In this document: one piece after another, positions 17,468 through 28,200 of the stretch
Numbering within the stretch: position 1 is the first letter of the stretch
How the letters are laid out: every line of letters begins with the position of its first letter
Assembly (NCBI RefSeq): GCF_000331735.1
Contig: NC_020126.1
Location: 8,373,501-8,437,500, forward strand
Source of the DNA: Myxococcus stipitatus DSM 14675
GTDB taxonomy: Bacteria > Myxococcota > Myxococcia > Myxococcales > Myxococcaceae
Direction of reading: 5' to 3'
Length of the DNA stretch: 64,000 nucleotides
Notes under the pieces: generated by a model
The model's input: only the letters and a program-made list of their open reading frames with translations
Told to the model about the DNA's origin: nothing
Databases searched by the model: none
Position numbers and translations under genes: made by a program

Positions 17468-17965
17468 TCAGCCCTCTCGCGGCGCCGCGACCTTCCTGCG
17501 TCGGGCCTGGTGGTAGTGCGCGGTGCAGAGGCCCCGGGCCAGGACGGCGCGCTGGCATTCGGGCTCGACACACCGGGCGGGCTCGGGCCTTGCGGGCGGC
17601 GCGGGCGTGGAACCTGAAGCGAACATCATCTCCGCCACCTTCAGCAGCCGGTCCACGTCCGGACGGGACAGCTTCTTCGCTCGCGCGAAGCCCTCCAGGC
17701 GGTGGGGCTCCGAATCGTCCACGTCGTCCACCCGGAGCAGCTCCCAGAGGGGCAGCTCCAGCGCGCCGGCCACCTGGAGGAGCGTCTCGTAGCTGGGGCT
17801 GCGCTCACCACGCTCCAGGAGGGACGCGAAGGAGACCGAGATGCCACACCGCGAGGCGAAGTCCTCCTGGGTGAGACCTCGGCGCTCCCTCAGGGTCCGA
17901 ATCCTGCGGGCCAGGCCCAGCAGGTGTCCGTTCACCGTCGAAGCATCCGGAGGGCCAGGAGACAT
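17468..17965 (-). CDS. XRE-family HTH regulator with C-terminal Cys/His metal-binding motif
   Basis: The 165-residue product has a Cro/C1-type helix-turn-helix (about 18-75, with LTQEDFASRCGISVSFAS as the recognition part). The middle is charged (80-125). The C-terminal motif is CVEPEC, then GLCTAHYHQARRR (about 131-157). The spacing C-x4-C ... C-x2-H looks like a small zinc knuckle and ends in a basic patch that could also touch nucleic acid. The combination is unusual; most XRE proteins of this size end after the HTH or carry a cupin. It converges with the helicase gene and is divergent from glutamate dehydrogenase (93 bases apart), which makes gdhA a candidate target. Regulatory target not demonstrated. 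Confidence 0.75.
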   Translation of the reverse strand: MSPGPPDASTVNGHLLGLARRIRTLRERRGLTQEDFASRCGISVSFASLLERGERSPSYETLLQVAGALELPLWELLRVDDVDDSEPHRLEGFARAKKLSRPDVDRLLKVAEMMFASGSTPAPPARPEPARCVEPECQRAVLARGLCTAHYHQARRRKVAAPREG

Positions 17966-18058
17966 GGCAGTTTCCTATGGTAGCGCACCCCATCTGTTAA
18001 GGTCTCGCGCGCGGTGCGGGCTCACCCGGGTCCACCGCAACCAGGAGCCTTGCGAAAC

Positions 18059-19288
18059 ATGAGCGCCGTCGAGGGTACCAACTACTACTTCCGCAAGGCC
18101 GCGCGGATCATGGACGTGGGCACCCCCATCGAGACGCTGCTCGCCACGCCCCTGCGCGAGGTGAAGGTCCAGGTCTCCATCGAGATGGACTCGGGCGAGA
18201 TTCGCACGTTCCTCGGCTACCGCATCCAGCACGACAACAGCCGCGGCCCGATGAAGGGCGGCCTGCGCTACCACCCGAAGCTGGACCAGGACGAGTCCGC
18301 GTCGCTCGCGTCGCTGATGACGTGGAAGACCGCCGTCGTGAACCTGCCCTACGGCGGCGCCAAGGGCGGCATCGCGTGCGACCCGTCCCAGCTCAGCCTC
18401 AAGGAGCTGGAGCGGCTGACGCGCAAGTTCGTCGACCAGATTCAGGACGTCATCGGCCCCACGCGCGACATCCCCGCCCCCGACGTCAACACCAACCCCC
18501 AGGTGATGGCGTGGATCATGGACCAGTACTCGCGCTACCACGGCCACTCGCCGGCGGTGGTGACGGGCAAGCCGCTGGAGCTCTACGGCTCCAAGGGCCG
18601 TGAGGCCGCCACCGGGCGCGGCCTCCAGTACGTGTGCCGCGAAATCCTCCGCGACCTGGGCCTGCCGGTGAAGGGCACGCGCTTCGCCATCCAGGGCTTC
18701 GGCAACGTGGGCAGCCACACCGCGCAGCTCCTGTGGGAGGACGGCGGCGTCGTCGTGGCCGTGGCGGACGTGCTGGGCGGCGTGCGCAATCCGCAGGGCC
18801 TGGACATCCCGTCCCTCTTCGAGCACGTGAAGCGCACCGGCACCGTGACGGGCTTCGGGGGCGGCACCGCCTGCACCAACGAGGAGGTGCTCGCGGCCGA
18901 CTGCGAGGTGCTCATCCCCGCGGCGCTCGGCCACGCGCTCACCCGCGACAATGCGAACACGGTGCGCGCGCGCCTCATCATCGAAGGCGCCAACGGAGCC
19001 ACGCAGCCGGAGGCGGACGAAATCTTCGAGAAGCGCGGCATCTTCGTGGTGCCGGACGTGCTCGCCAGCGCCGGCGGCGTCACGGTCAGCTACTTCGAAT
19101 GGGTGCAGAACCTCCAGCACCTGTCGTGGGAAGAGGACCGCGTCAACGCGGAGCTGGAGAAGACGATGAAGGAGGCCTACGAGCGCGTGGCGCAGATTGC
19201 CCGCTCGCGGAAGGTCTCCATGCGGACGGCGGCCTACATCCTGGCCATCGGCCGGGTGGGCAAGGCCACCGTGCTGCGCGGCATCTGA
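18059..19288 (+). CDS. gdhA: Glu/Leu/Phe/Val-type glutamate dehydrogenase
   Basis: This 409-residue enzyme interconverts glutamate and 2-oxoglutarate plus ammonia with NAD(P). The N-terminal substrate domain has GPMKGGLRYHP (about 60-70) and the catalytic-Lys motif PYGGAKGG near 97-104. The Rossmann cofactor domain starts with QGFGNVG near 213-219. Length fits small hexameric GDHs. Start ATG 18059 has AGGAG about 12 bases upstream. Next on the strand is threonine ammonia-lyase, so this is a small amino-acid catabolism neighbourhood, although 127 bases separate the genes. In amino-acid-feeding myxobacteria a catabolic direction is plausible but not shown by sequence. Confidence 0.93.
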   Translation: MSAVEGTNYYFRKAARIMDVGTPIETLLATPLREVKVQVSIEMDSGEIRTFLGYRIQHDNSRGPMKGGLRYHPKLDQDESASLASLMTWKTAVVNLPYGGAKGGIACDPSQLSLKELERLTRKFVDQIQDVIGPTRDIPAPDVNTNPQVMAWIMDQYSRYHGHSPAVVTGKPLELYGSKGREAATGRGLQYVCREILRDLGLPVKGTRFAIQGFGNVGSHTAQLLWEDGGVVVAVADVLGGVRNPQGLDIPSLFEHVKRTGTVTGFGGGTACTNEEVLAADCEVLIPAALGHALTRDNANTVRARLIIEGANGATQPEADEIFEKRGIFVVPDVLASAGGVTVSYFEWVQNLQHLSWEEDRVNAELEKTMKEAYERVAQIARSRKVSMRTAAYILAIGRVGKATVLRGI

Positions 19289-19415
19289 CGCACGCGGACG
19301 CACGTCCGGCCTCTCTCCGGGCGAGCCTGCCGCATCGCGGCAAGTGGAGGGGACTCACCGTCTCGTGCCGGCTGTCCCTTCCGCCCGGCCCGCGCTTCCG
19401 ATAGACGCGGCGCCC

Positions 19416-20633
19416 ATGGTCACCCTCCAGGACATCCACGCCGCCAGGGAGCGGCTGCGCGACGCCATCCGGCCCACGCCCTGCCCCGCGTCGGACTACT
19501 TCACGGAGCGGACGGAGTGCGCCGCGGTGTACTTCAAGCTGGAGAACCTCCAGCGCACGGGCGCGTTCAAGGAGCGAGGCGCGCTCAACAAGCTGCTGAC
19601 GCTGACGCCGGAGGAGAAGAAGCGCGGAGTCATCGCCGCGTCCGCCGGCAACCACGCGCAGGGCGTCGCGTACCACGCGCGTCGGCTGGGGGTGAAGGCC
19701 ACCATCGTGATGCCGGAGCGCACGCCGCTCATCAAGGTGTCGCGCACGCGGGATGACTACGGCGCGCGCGTGGTGCTCAAGGGCGCCAACTACGACGAGG
19801 CCTACGCCGAAGCGCTGCGCCTCCAGCAGGACGAAGGGCTCGTCTTCGTCCACCCGTTCGACGACGCGGATGTCATCGCGGGCCAGGGCACCATCGGCCT
19901 GGAGTTGCTGGAGCAGTGGCCGGACGTGGAGGTGGTGCTCGTCCCCATCGGCGGTGGCGGGCTCATCTCCGGCATGGCGTGCGCGCTGAAGGAGTCGAAG
20001 CCGGGCATCCGGGTGATTGGCGTGCAGTCGTCCACCATCGACAGCATGAAGGCCTCCGTGGCGGCGGGGATGCGGGTGGAGCTGCCCGCCGCGGGCACCA
20101 CCATCGCGGATGGCATCGCCGTGAAGAAGGTGGGCGCCCTCACCTTCGAGATGGTCCGCAAGTACGTGGACGCGGTGGTGTCGGTGGACGAGGAGGAGAT
20201 TGCCGCGGCCATCCTCACGCTGCTGGAGCAGGAGAAGAGCGTGGTGGAGGGCGCGGGCGCGGTGGGCGTGGCGGCGGTGCTCAACGGGCACGTGCCGCTC
20301 GCGAAGGGCAAGCGCACCGCCATCGTCCTGAGCGGCGGCAACATCGACATGAACGTCATCAGCCGCATCATCGAGCGCGGTCTGGTGAAGGCCGGACGCC
20401 TGGTGCAGTTGGAGGTGCGGCTGCCGGACCGGCCCGGCATGCTCGCGCGGCTGACGACGCGCATCGCCGAGCTGAAGGCCAACGTGGTGGACCTGCACCA
20501 CGAGCGCGCCTTCTCCAAGGCGGGCCTGGGCGAGGCGATGGTGGAGGTCACCTTGGAGACCACGGGCCCCGCGCACATCCGCGAGTTGGAGACGGCGCTC
20601 GAGGAGCTCGGTTGGCAGGTGACTCGCAAGTAG
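19416..20633 (+). CDS. ilvA: Threonine ammonia-lyase (threonine dehydratase) with C-terminal ACT domain
   Basis: This 405-residue PLP enzyme converts threonine to 2-oxobutyrate and ammonia. The PLP lysine lies in GAFKERGA near residue 53, the phosphate-binding loop is the GGGGLISG stretch near 180, and SGGNID is near 308. The last ~75 residues (from about 330, QLEVRLPDRPGML) form an ACT-type regulatory domain, so effector binding is likely. Length and single ACT match the short, TdcB/IlvA2-like form rather than the 510-residue biosynthetic E. coli IlvA. The 2-oxobutyrate can feed isoleucine or propionyl-CoA pathways. A small TGCCGC-ATC-GCGGCA hairpin (19328-19342) lies in the leader. Symbol given by family; tdcB would be equally fair. 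Confidence 0.9.
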   Translation: MVTLQDIHAARERLRDAIRPTPCPASDYFTERTECAAVYFKLENLQRTGAFKERGALNKLLTLTPEEKKRGVIAASAGNHAQGVAYHARRLGVKATIVMPERTPLIKVSRTRDDYGARVVLKGANYDEAYAEALRLQQDEGLVFVHPFDDADVIAGQGTIGLELLEQWPDVEVVLVPIGGGGLISGMACALKESKPGIRVIGVQSSTIDSMKASVAAGMRVELPAAGTTIADGIAVKKVGALTFEMVRKYVDAVVSVDEEEIAAAILTLLEQEKSVVEGAGAVGVAAVLNGHVPLAKGKRTAIVLSGGNIDMNVISRIIERGLVKAGRLVQLEVRLPDRPGMLARLTTRIAELKANVVDLHHERAFSKAGLGEAMVEVTLETTGPAHIRELETALEELGWQVTRK

Positions 20634-20680
20634 CCAGGGGCCTTGCATGGCGGCGGCGGGGCTCGGCCATACTGAGGGCC

Positions 20681-22096
20681 ATGCATTCCCTGCTCGCCGC
20701 ACTGCTGCTCGCCGCCGCCCCCGCCACTCCGGCCCAGAAGGCCAAGGATCTCTCCGGACAGAAGGCCTGGGAGGAGCTGTACCTGGCGTTCGGGTCCGGC
20801 GACGAGAAGGCGGTCCCCGAGGAGCAGCGGGCCACGGTGTCCGGCGCGCTGGCGAAGGGCTGTCAGGCGATGCTGAAGGACGACGCCGTCATGGCGTACT
20901 CCATGGGCGAGCGCGCCATCGTCTACGAGGAATCCGCGCCCGCGCTGCGCTGCCTGGCGAGCGCCGCGCGCAAGACGGAGCAGCGCGCCGCGGCCGAGGC
21001 CGCCCTGCTCAAGGGCGTCACCCGCTACCCCAAGGACGGCGGCTTCCCACTGGAGCTGGGCAAGCTGCTGCTGGAGGAGCAGGACTCGGTGGGCGCGCAG
21101 GCCGCGCTGGAGAAGGTGCCCCCGCGCTCGCGCGAAGCGGCCGAGGCGAAGCGGCTGCTCAAGCAGGCCCGGCAGCAGACGCTGCAGGAGGACGCCGCAC
21201 GTTCAGAGGCCACGCGCATCTCCCGCCGACTGGGCGGAGGCTCCCCGCAGGCGGCGAACCGGGGCGGCGGGGATGAGACCTCCGTCGTGTCGCTCGGGAC
21301 GCGGCCAGGGATGAGCGTCCGCGCTCCCGACGTCGGCTTCGAGTCCCGCGTGGACTCCTCCGGCATGCGTGTGCGGGCCAACAACCGGTTCGTCATCAGC
21401 TACTTCGACAACCAGCGCGACTTCAGCCAGCGCGCCGACTACGAGGGCAAGGTCGTCGACATCCTCAACGACGCCTACCACTTCACCCGCCAGGTGCTCG
21501 GGGAGACGCGGGAGTCTCCCGTCGCCGTCGTGCTCTACACGGCCCGTGAGTTCGGAGCGACGTTCGGCCAGCGGGCGGCCCGGTTCATCGCCGGCAAGTA
21601 CACGGAGAACGCCATCCGCATCAACGACGCGGCGGAGCTGACGCGGGAGACCCGGGCGACGCTCGTCCACGAGTACATCCACGCCGCCGTCGCCGACTTC
21701 TGCGGGGGCAACGACCAGGACATGGACAAGCTGCCCGTCTGGTTCAACGAGGGGCTGGCCATGTTCGTGGAGTGGAAGTACCTGGATGTGCCGGGCCCCA
21801 ACCTGCGGCTGGCGAACGAGATGCGCGCCGTGCTGGCCGCGTCCGGGAAGCTCCCCAAGCTGCGGGACATGACCTGGGTCGCCCCGGTGAACACCGCCTC
21901 CCCCCACATGGCCTACGCGGCGTCCGGACTCGCGGTCAAAGAAATGATGCGCCGAGAGGGGGCCCACCGCCTGATGACCCTTCTGCGCGCGGTGTGCCAG
22001 CACGGGTCCGGCTTTGACGAGGCGCTCAAGACCCACTACGGAATGACCCTGGAAGAGCTCGATACCGAGGTCGAACGTTCCATCGAGAAGAGGTAG
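20681..22096 (+). CDS. Secreted peptidase-MA-like zinc metallopeptidase with TPR-like N-terminal region
   Basis: The 471-residue product has a short signal peptide (1-15, AAAPATPA). An alpha-helical region follows (20-170) with tetratricopeptide-like helices (MAYSMGERAIVYEE, LELGKLLLEEQDSVGAQAAL). A linker comes next, then a gluzincin-type catalytic domain (about 225-470). The zinc motif is HEYIH (330-334), with the third ligand Glu in WFNEGLAMFVE about 20 residues later, the arrangement of the peptidase MA (DUF1570/M1-like) family. Probably periplasmic or secreted. The giant repeat protein gene starts 120 bases downstream on the same strand, but nothing else links them. Substrate unknown. 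Confidence 0.8.
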   Translation: MHSLLAALLLAAAPATPAQKAKDLSGQKAWEELYLAFGSGDEKAVPEEQRATVSGALAKGCQAMLKDDAVMAYSMGERAIVYEESAPALRCLASAARKTEQRAAAEAALLKGVTRYPKDGGFPLELGKLLLEEQDSVGAQAALEKVPPRSREAAEAKRLLKQARQQTLQEDAARSEATRISRRLGGGSPQAANRGGGDETSVVSLGTRPGMSVRAPDVGFESRVDSSGMRVRANNRFVISYFDNQRDFSQRADYEGKVVDILNDAYHFTRQVLGETRESPVAVVLYTAREFGATFGQRAARFIAGKYTENAIRINDAAELTRETRATLVHEYIHAAVADFCGGNDQDMDKLPVWFNEGLAMFVEWKYLDVPGPNLRLANEMRAVLAASGKLPKLRDMTWVAPVNTASPHMAYAASGLAVKEMMRREGAHRLMTLLRAVCQHGSGFDEALKTHYGMTLEELDTEVERSIEKR

Positions 22097-22216
22097 CTGC
22101 CGGGCAAGCGCGGTCCATTTGGTTTACCCCTCCCCGGGAGTCCCCTACACTCGCAGCCCCCTCCATTTGCGCTGCGACGGTAAACGGGCAGTCCGCCGTC
22201 CGCAGCAAGGTGACGG

Positions 22217-25200
22217 ATGTCGGACACGCGCGCAGCCATGAGAGAATTTCGCTTCCTCGACGAGAAGCGAAAACTGGGAAGCCTGTCTCCCATCGAGGAG
22301 GCACGCTGGGGCGAGCTGCGCGCGCACCTGGGCGTCCAGGACACCCCCGCGCCCGAGGCCGCCGCCTGGCAGCAGGAGGCGGCGCCCCAGGGCTACTACG
22401 CCGCCGACGGCCAGTGGTACGCCTACCCCGCCGGCTACGCCCAGCAGCCCCAGGGCTACTACGGCGCGGATGGCCAGTGGTACGCCTACCCCGCCGACCC
22501 GGCCTACGCCCAGCAGCCCCAGGGCTACTACGGCGCGGATGGCCAGTGGTACGCCTACCCCGCCGGCTACGACCCGAATCAGGCCTACGCGCAGCAGGGG
22601 TACGATCCCAACCAGGCCGCCTACACGCAGCCGGGTTACGACCCGAACCAGGCCTATGCGCAGCAGCAGGGCTATGACCCCAACGCGGGCTACCCGGGCT
22701 ACGACCCGAACCAGGCCTACGCCCAGCAGCAGGGCTATGACCCCAACGCGGGTTACCCGGGCTACGACCCGAACCAGGCCTATGCGCCGCAGCAGGGCTA
22801 TGACCCCAACCCGGGTTACGCCGAGGGCTGGCCTGCCGCGACCCAGGATGCCCAGGGCGTCGAGGGACAGGAGGCGTACCACGCGGGCTACGAGCAGGCG
22901 CCCCAGGACCCCGCCGCCTACGCTCCGCACCCGTCCGCGGAGCCGGAGAACCTGGCCCTCAGCACGGATGACATCGACATCCCCGCGCTGAGCGAGCCCG
23001 CGCCGTGGATGCCCCCCAGCCCCACGCCCGTCCCCATCGCTCCCGCGTCGGCCACGTCGACGTCCGCTTCGTTCGCGGATGTGCTCGAGGATTCGGGTGC
23101 GGAAGGTGACGTGGGGGGGCTCGACGCCCCTTCGTTCGACACGGTGTCCGCGGAGCTGGAGATGGCGGCGGCCCCGGAGGAGGACTTCGGGGAGCTGGAT
23201 GCACAGGCGGAGCCCGTGGCCGTGGCTCGCGAGCCGGAGGCGTCGCTCGAGTCGTCCTTCGCCGACCTCTCTCTCGAGGTCGAGTCGGCGCCGATGGATG
23301 TCTCGGACTCCGTGCTCGAGGTGGCGTCGTCCGACTCCGAGCTGGAGGTGCCGTCGTCGGAGATCGAGCTGGTCGACGCCTCGGGTGACAGTGAGCCGGT
23401 GCTGGCCGAGGAGCGCGCGCCCGCGCCCCTGGACGAAGCGTGGGCTTCCGCGCCGCTCGCCGTGGATCCGCTCGAGTCCGCCGTGGAGGAGCTCGCCGAC
23501 GCGAACGACGTCATCGACGTGGGGACCATGGATGTGGCCTCGCTCGAGGCGGGGGATGGGGATGTGACGTCGAGTGGCGCGGAGCTCGCGCTCGATGCGT
23601 CCGACATGCTCGAGCCCGTCGCTCCGGAGTCGAGCCTCGAGGAGCTGTCGGCTGAGTCCTCCACCGCCACCGAGGACGGGGCGGCGCGGGGTGGGATTGA
23701 CGCCTCGGTGGAGGAGATTGCCCTCGACGTGGGTGCGTCGGGTCTGGATTCGAGTGTCGATGCGTCGGCCGAGCTGGAGGCGCACGACGCGGCTCCGCTG
23801 GAGGCCGACGCGTGGACCGCGTCGATGGAGACGGAGTTCACTCCGGAGCCTTCCGCGTCGGTGCTGGATACGGAGTCCGCGCCCGAGGAGCACCTGAGCG
23901 CCGAGCCGGTGGCCGCGGGCGAGGCGCCGACTTTCGACGTGGCGGAGCTGGGGGCGGAAGAGACGCTGTCCTCGGAGACGTCGCCGTTCGATTCCACGAC
24001 GGTGCCGTCGCTGGAGATTCGTTCGGTGCGCGTGGGGCCGGATCTCCAGGCCGATACCGTCGAGGTCGACACCGATGCGGCGGTCCTCCCGGAGGTTGGG
24101 GCGCGGTCCGGTGAGCAGGGGTCGACTCCGTCCGAGACGTTCGACCTGAGTGGCAGCCCCGAGGATGCGGTGCCCCTCGCGGCGGCGGGTGACTTCCTCG
24201 GGTCCGAGCAGTTCGCGGGCTCGAATGACCGAGGAATGGAGCTGCCTCCCGAGGGCTCCGGTGAAGGTGATTGGAGCGCGCAGTCGAGTGAGCTGGAGCC
24301 GCTCGCGAGCAGCGCGGGAATCGTCACGGAGCAGTACGCGACCGAGGATGCGGCGGCCATCGAGCTGCAACCCGAGTGGGCCGCTACGGCGGATGCGTCC
24401 ACGGCGGGAGCGTCGGAGTGGAGCGAGAGCACCGCGCAGGCAGGTTCCGACGTCATCGAGCTCCAGCCCGAGTGGGCTTCCGCGTCCAGCGAGGCCGCGC
24501 CGGAGAGCAATGCGGTGGAGGGTGTCGTTGCCCTCGACGCGAGCGAAGCGGTGGTCGAGGAAGGACAGCCCGAGTGGGCATCGTCCACGAGTGAGTCGGC
24601 CCCCGAGGGCTCGGCTCAGGTGGAGTGGGCCGCGTCGGCAAGTGAGGCCACTGCGGCGCAGGCTGAGTGGACTGCCACCACCGAGGAACTCCCCGCCGAT
24701 GCGGTTCAGGCGGAGTGGGCTGCGACGGCTGGCGACGCCACTGCGGCGCAGCCTGAGTGGTCCGCTACGGCAGAGGAGCTTCCGGCTGACGCGGTTCAGG
24801 CGGAGTGGGCTGCAACGAGCGAAGAGCTTCCGGCTGACGCGGTTCAGGCGGAGTGGTCCGCCACGGAGAGCGAGTCCGTCCCTGAGTCGGCTGTCGCCGC
24901 CGAGGAACTCCCCGCTGATGCGATTCAGGCGGAGTGGGCACCCAACGAAGCCGCGCCGGTCTCTGGTGAGGCCCAGCCCGAATGGGCCGCAACTGCCGAA
25001 GAGCTTCCCGCTGACGCCGTTCAATCGGAGTGGTCCGCTTCGGCGAACGACCCTGCGACCACAGCTGCGCAGCCGGAGTGGTCCGCCACGGCCGAGGAGC
25101 TTCCCGCTGACGCCGTTCAATCGGAGTGGTCTGCCACCGCAGACACGCCCGCGTCAGACAACACGCAGCCCGAATGGTCCGCGTCCGGCGAAGAGCTTCC

Positions 25201-28200
25201 CGCTGACGCCGTTCAGGCCGAGTGGGCATCCACGGAAGGCGCTCCTGTTGTGGGCGCCGCGCAGCCTGAGTGGTCGACCGGCACCGAGGAGCTTCCCGCC
25301 GATGCCGTGCAAGCGGAGTGGGCAACCACTGAAGGTGCTCCCGCAGCCGACACCACGCAGTCTGAATGGGAGGCCGCAGCCGAGGAGCTTCCCGCTGACG
25401 CCGTTCAGGCAGAGTGGGCCCCCGAGACCAGCACGTCCGTAACCAGTGCTGCGCAGCCCGAGTGGGCGGCTGCTGCCGAGGAAATTCCCGCCGACGCCGT
25501 TCAGGCAGAGTGGGCCCCCGAGACCAGCACGCCCGTAACTGGTGCGGCACAGCCCGAGTGGTCCGCGACGGTCGAAGAGCTTCCGGCCGACGCCATTCAG
25601 TCTGAGTGGGCAGCCAACGCGAACGAGCCTGAGGTCGGCTCCGCTCAGCCCGAATGGAACGCCTCGGCCGAAGAAGTCCCGGCCGCGGGGGTCCAGAGTG
25701 AGTGGTCCTCCACGGCCGAAGAGCTTCCCGCTGATGCGGTCCAAGCTGAATGGAGCAGCACGGCGAACGAGTCCGCGTCCACCGCACAGCCTGAGTGGGC
25801 CGCCGCCGATGAGCTTCCCGCCGATGCTGTTCAGGCCGAATGGGGCGCGACCGAGAACGCGCCCACGTCCGCTCAGCCTGAATGGTCCGCCGGAGCCGAA
25901 GAGCTTCCCGCTGATGCCGTTCAGGCCGAATGGAGTGCGACCGAGAACGCGCCCGCGTCCGCTCAGCCCGAGTGGTCCGCCGCAACCGAGGAGCTCCCCG
26001 CCGATGCGGTTCAGGCTGAATGGGGCGCGACCGAGAACGCTCCTGCTTCCGCGCAGCCTGAGTGGTCCGCGACAGCCGAAGAACTTCCCGCCGACGCCGT
26101 TCAGTCGGAATGGAGTGCGACGGAGAACGCTCCTGTCTCCGCTCAGCCCGAATGGGCCGCCGGAACCGAAGAGCTCCCCGCCGATGCCGTTCAGGCGGAA
26201 TGGGGCGCGACCGAGAACGCTCCTGCCTCCGCGCAGCCTGAGTGGTCCGCGACAGCCGAAGAACTTCCCGCCGATGCCGTTCATGCCGAATGGAGCGCGA
26301 CCGAGAACGCTCCTGCCACAGCACAGCCTGAGTGGGCCGCCGCCGAAGAGCTTCCCGCTGATGCCGTTCAGGCCGAATGGGGCGCGACCGAGAACGCTCC
26401 TGCCTCCGCGCAGCCTGAGTGGTCCGCGACAGCCGAAGAACTTCCCGCCGATGCCGTTCAGTCGGAATGGAGTGCGACGGAGAACGCTCCTGTCTCCGCT
26501 CAGCCTGAGTGGTCCGCGACAGCCGACGAACTTCCCGCCGACGCCGTTCAGTCGGACTGGAGTGCGACGGAGAACGCTCCTGTCTCTGCTCAGCCCGAAT
26601 GGGCCGCCGGAACCGAAGAGCTTCCCGCCGATGCCGTTCAGGCCGAATGGGGCGCGACCGAGAACGCTCCTGCCTCCGCGCAGCCTGAGTGGTCCGCCGC
26701 CGAAGAGCTTCCCGCTGATGCCGTTCAGGTCGAATGGGGCGCGACCGAGAACGCTCCTGCCTCCACACAGCCTGAGTGGGCCGCCGCCGAAGAGCTTCCC
26801 GCCGATGCCGTTCAGGCCGAATGGGGCGCGACGGAGAACGCTCCTGCCTCCGCGCAGCCGGAGTGGTCCGCGACAACCGAAGAACTTCCTGCCGATGCCG
26901 TTCAGGCCGAATGGGGCGCGACCGAGAACGCTCCTGCCTCCGCGCAGCCGGAGTGGTCCGCCGCAACCGAAGAGCTTCCCGCCGACGCAGTCCAAGCGGA
27001 GTGGGAGACGAATGCGAGCACTCCCGCGGCGGGTGTCACGACGCAGCCCGAATGGGCCGCGACGGCTGAAGAGATCCCCGTCGATGCTGTGCAGCCGGAG
27101 TGGTCCGCCACTGTCGAGGAGCTTCCCGCCGACGCAGTCCAAGCTGAGTGGGACACCAACGCGGTAGCCGCCGCACCTGGCGCGGCTCAGCCCGAGTGGT
27201 CCGCCACGACGGAAGAACTCCCCGTCGACGCAGTCCAACCGGAGTGGGCCACCCACGCAGGGGCGCCCGTTTCCGGCGAAGCACAGTCGGAGTGGTCGGC
27301 GGCAACGGAAGAACTCCCTGCTGACGCGGTCCAGTCCGAGTGGGACTCCACCGCGAACGCCCCCGCCACCGCGCAGTCCGAGTGGTCCGCCACCGCGAAC
27401 ACCTCCACCACAGCCCAGCCCGAGTGGTCCGCCACCGCCGAGGAACTCCCCGTCGACGCCGTTCAGTCCGAGTGGGACTCCACCGCGAACGCCCCCGCCA
27501 CCGCGCAGCCCGAGTGGTCCTCCGAGGAACTCCCCGCCGACGCGGCACAACCCGAGTGGTCCTCCGCAAGCGCCCCGGTGACCGAGGCCGCCCAGCCCGA
27601 GTGGTCCGCCGAGGAACTCCCCGCCGACGCCATTCAGTCCGAGTGGGACTCCACCGCGAACGCCCCCGCCACCGCGCAACCTGAATGGGCCGCCGAGGAG
27701 CTCCCCGCCGACGCCATCCAGTCCGAGTGGGACGCCACCGCGAACGCCCCCGCCACCGCGCAGTCCGAGTGGGCCGCGCCCGGCACCGAGGCCGCCTCCA
27801 CCTGGAGCCCCCCGGAGCCCGAGGCCACTCCCGAGTGGAGTGCCTCGACCGACAGCACGCCCACCACCGAGCCCTGGAACAGCCCGTCCGTCGACGTGGA
27901 GCCGACCCTCGAGCTGTCCACCGAGGAGCAAGCCCCCGCCGAGGTCATCCAGGTCGAAGAGGAAGTCGCCTGGTCCGAACCGCCTCCGCCCCAGACCAAG
28001 CCTTGGGTCTCCCGCGACAGCAGCCCGTTCGGCATGCCCGGGAAGGACTACTCCGCCCCCACCCCGACGCCCGTCCTCACCTCGCCGCCCCATGCGCCCC
28101 TCATGGAGGAGGCAGAGGAAGTCGCCGTCGAGTTCGAACCGGAGCCGGAGCTCGCTGAAATCGAGCTCGTGGAAGAAGCCGCCGAGCCCGAAGCCGCGCC

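Noticed and set aside
22145..25120. Long open frame on the minus strand across the first half of the giant gene (about 990 codons)
   Set aside because: It mirrors the repeats of the plus-strand gene, has Arg/Leu/Gly-rich repeated composition and no start context or domain. The plus frame shows coherent protein repeats and a folded C-terminal domain.
24362..27780. CRISPR-like array of regular repeats
   Set aside because: Units are in-frame coding repeats without unique spacers, and no cas genes are nearby.
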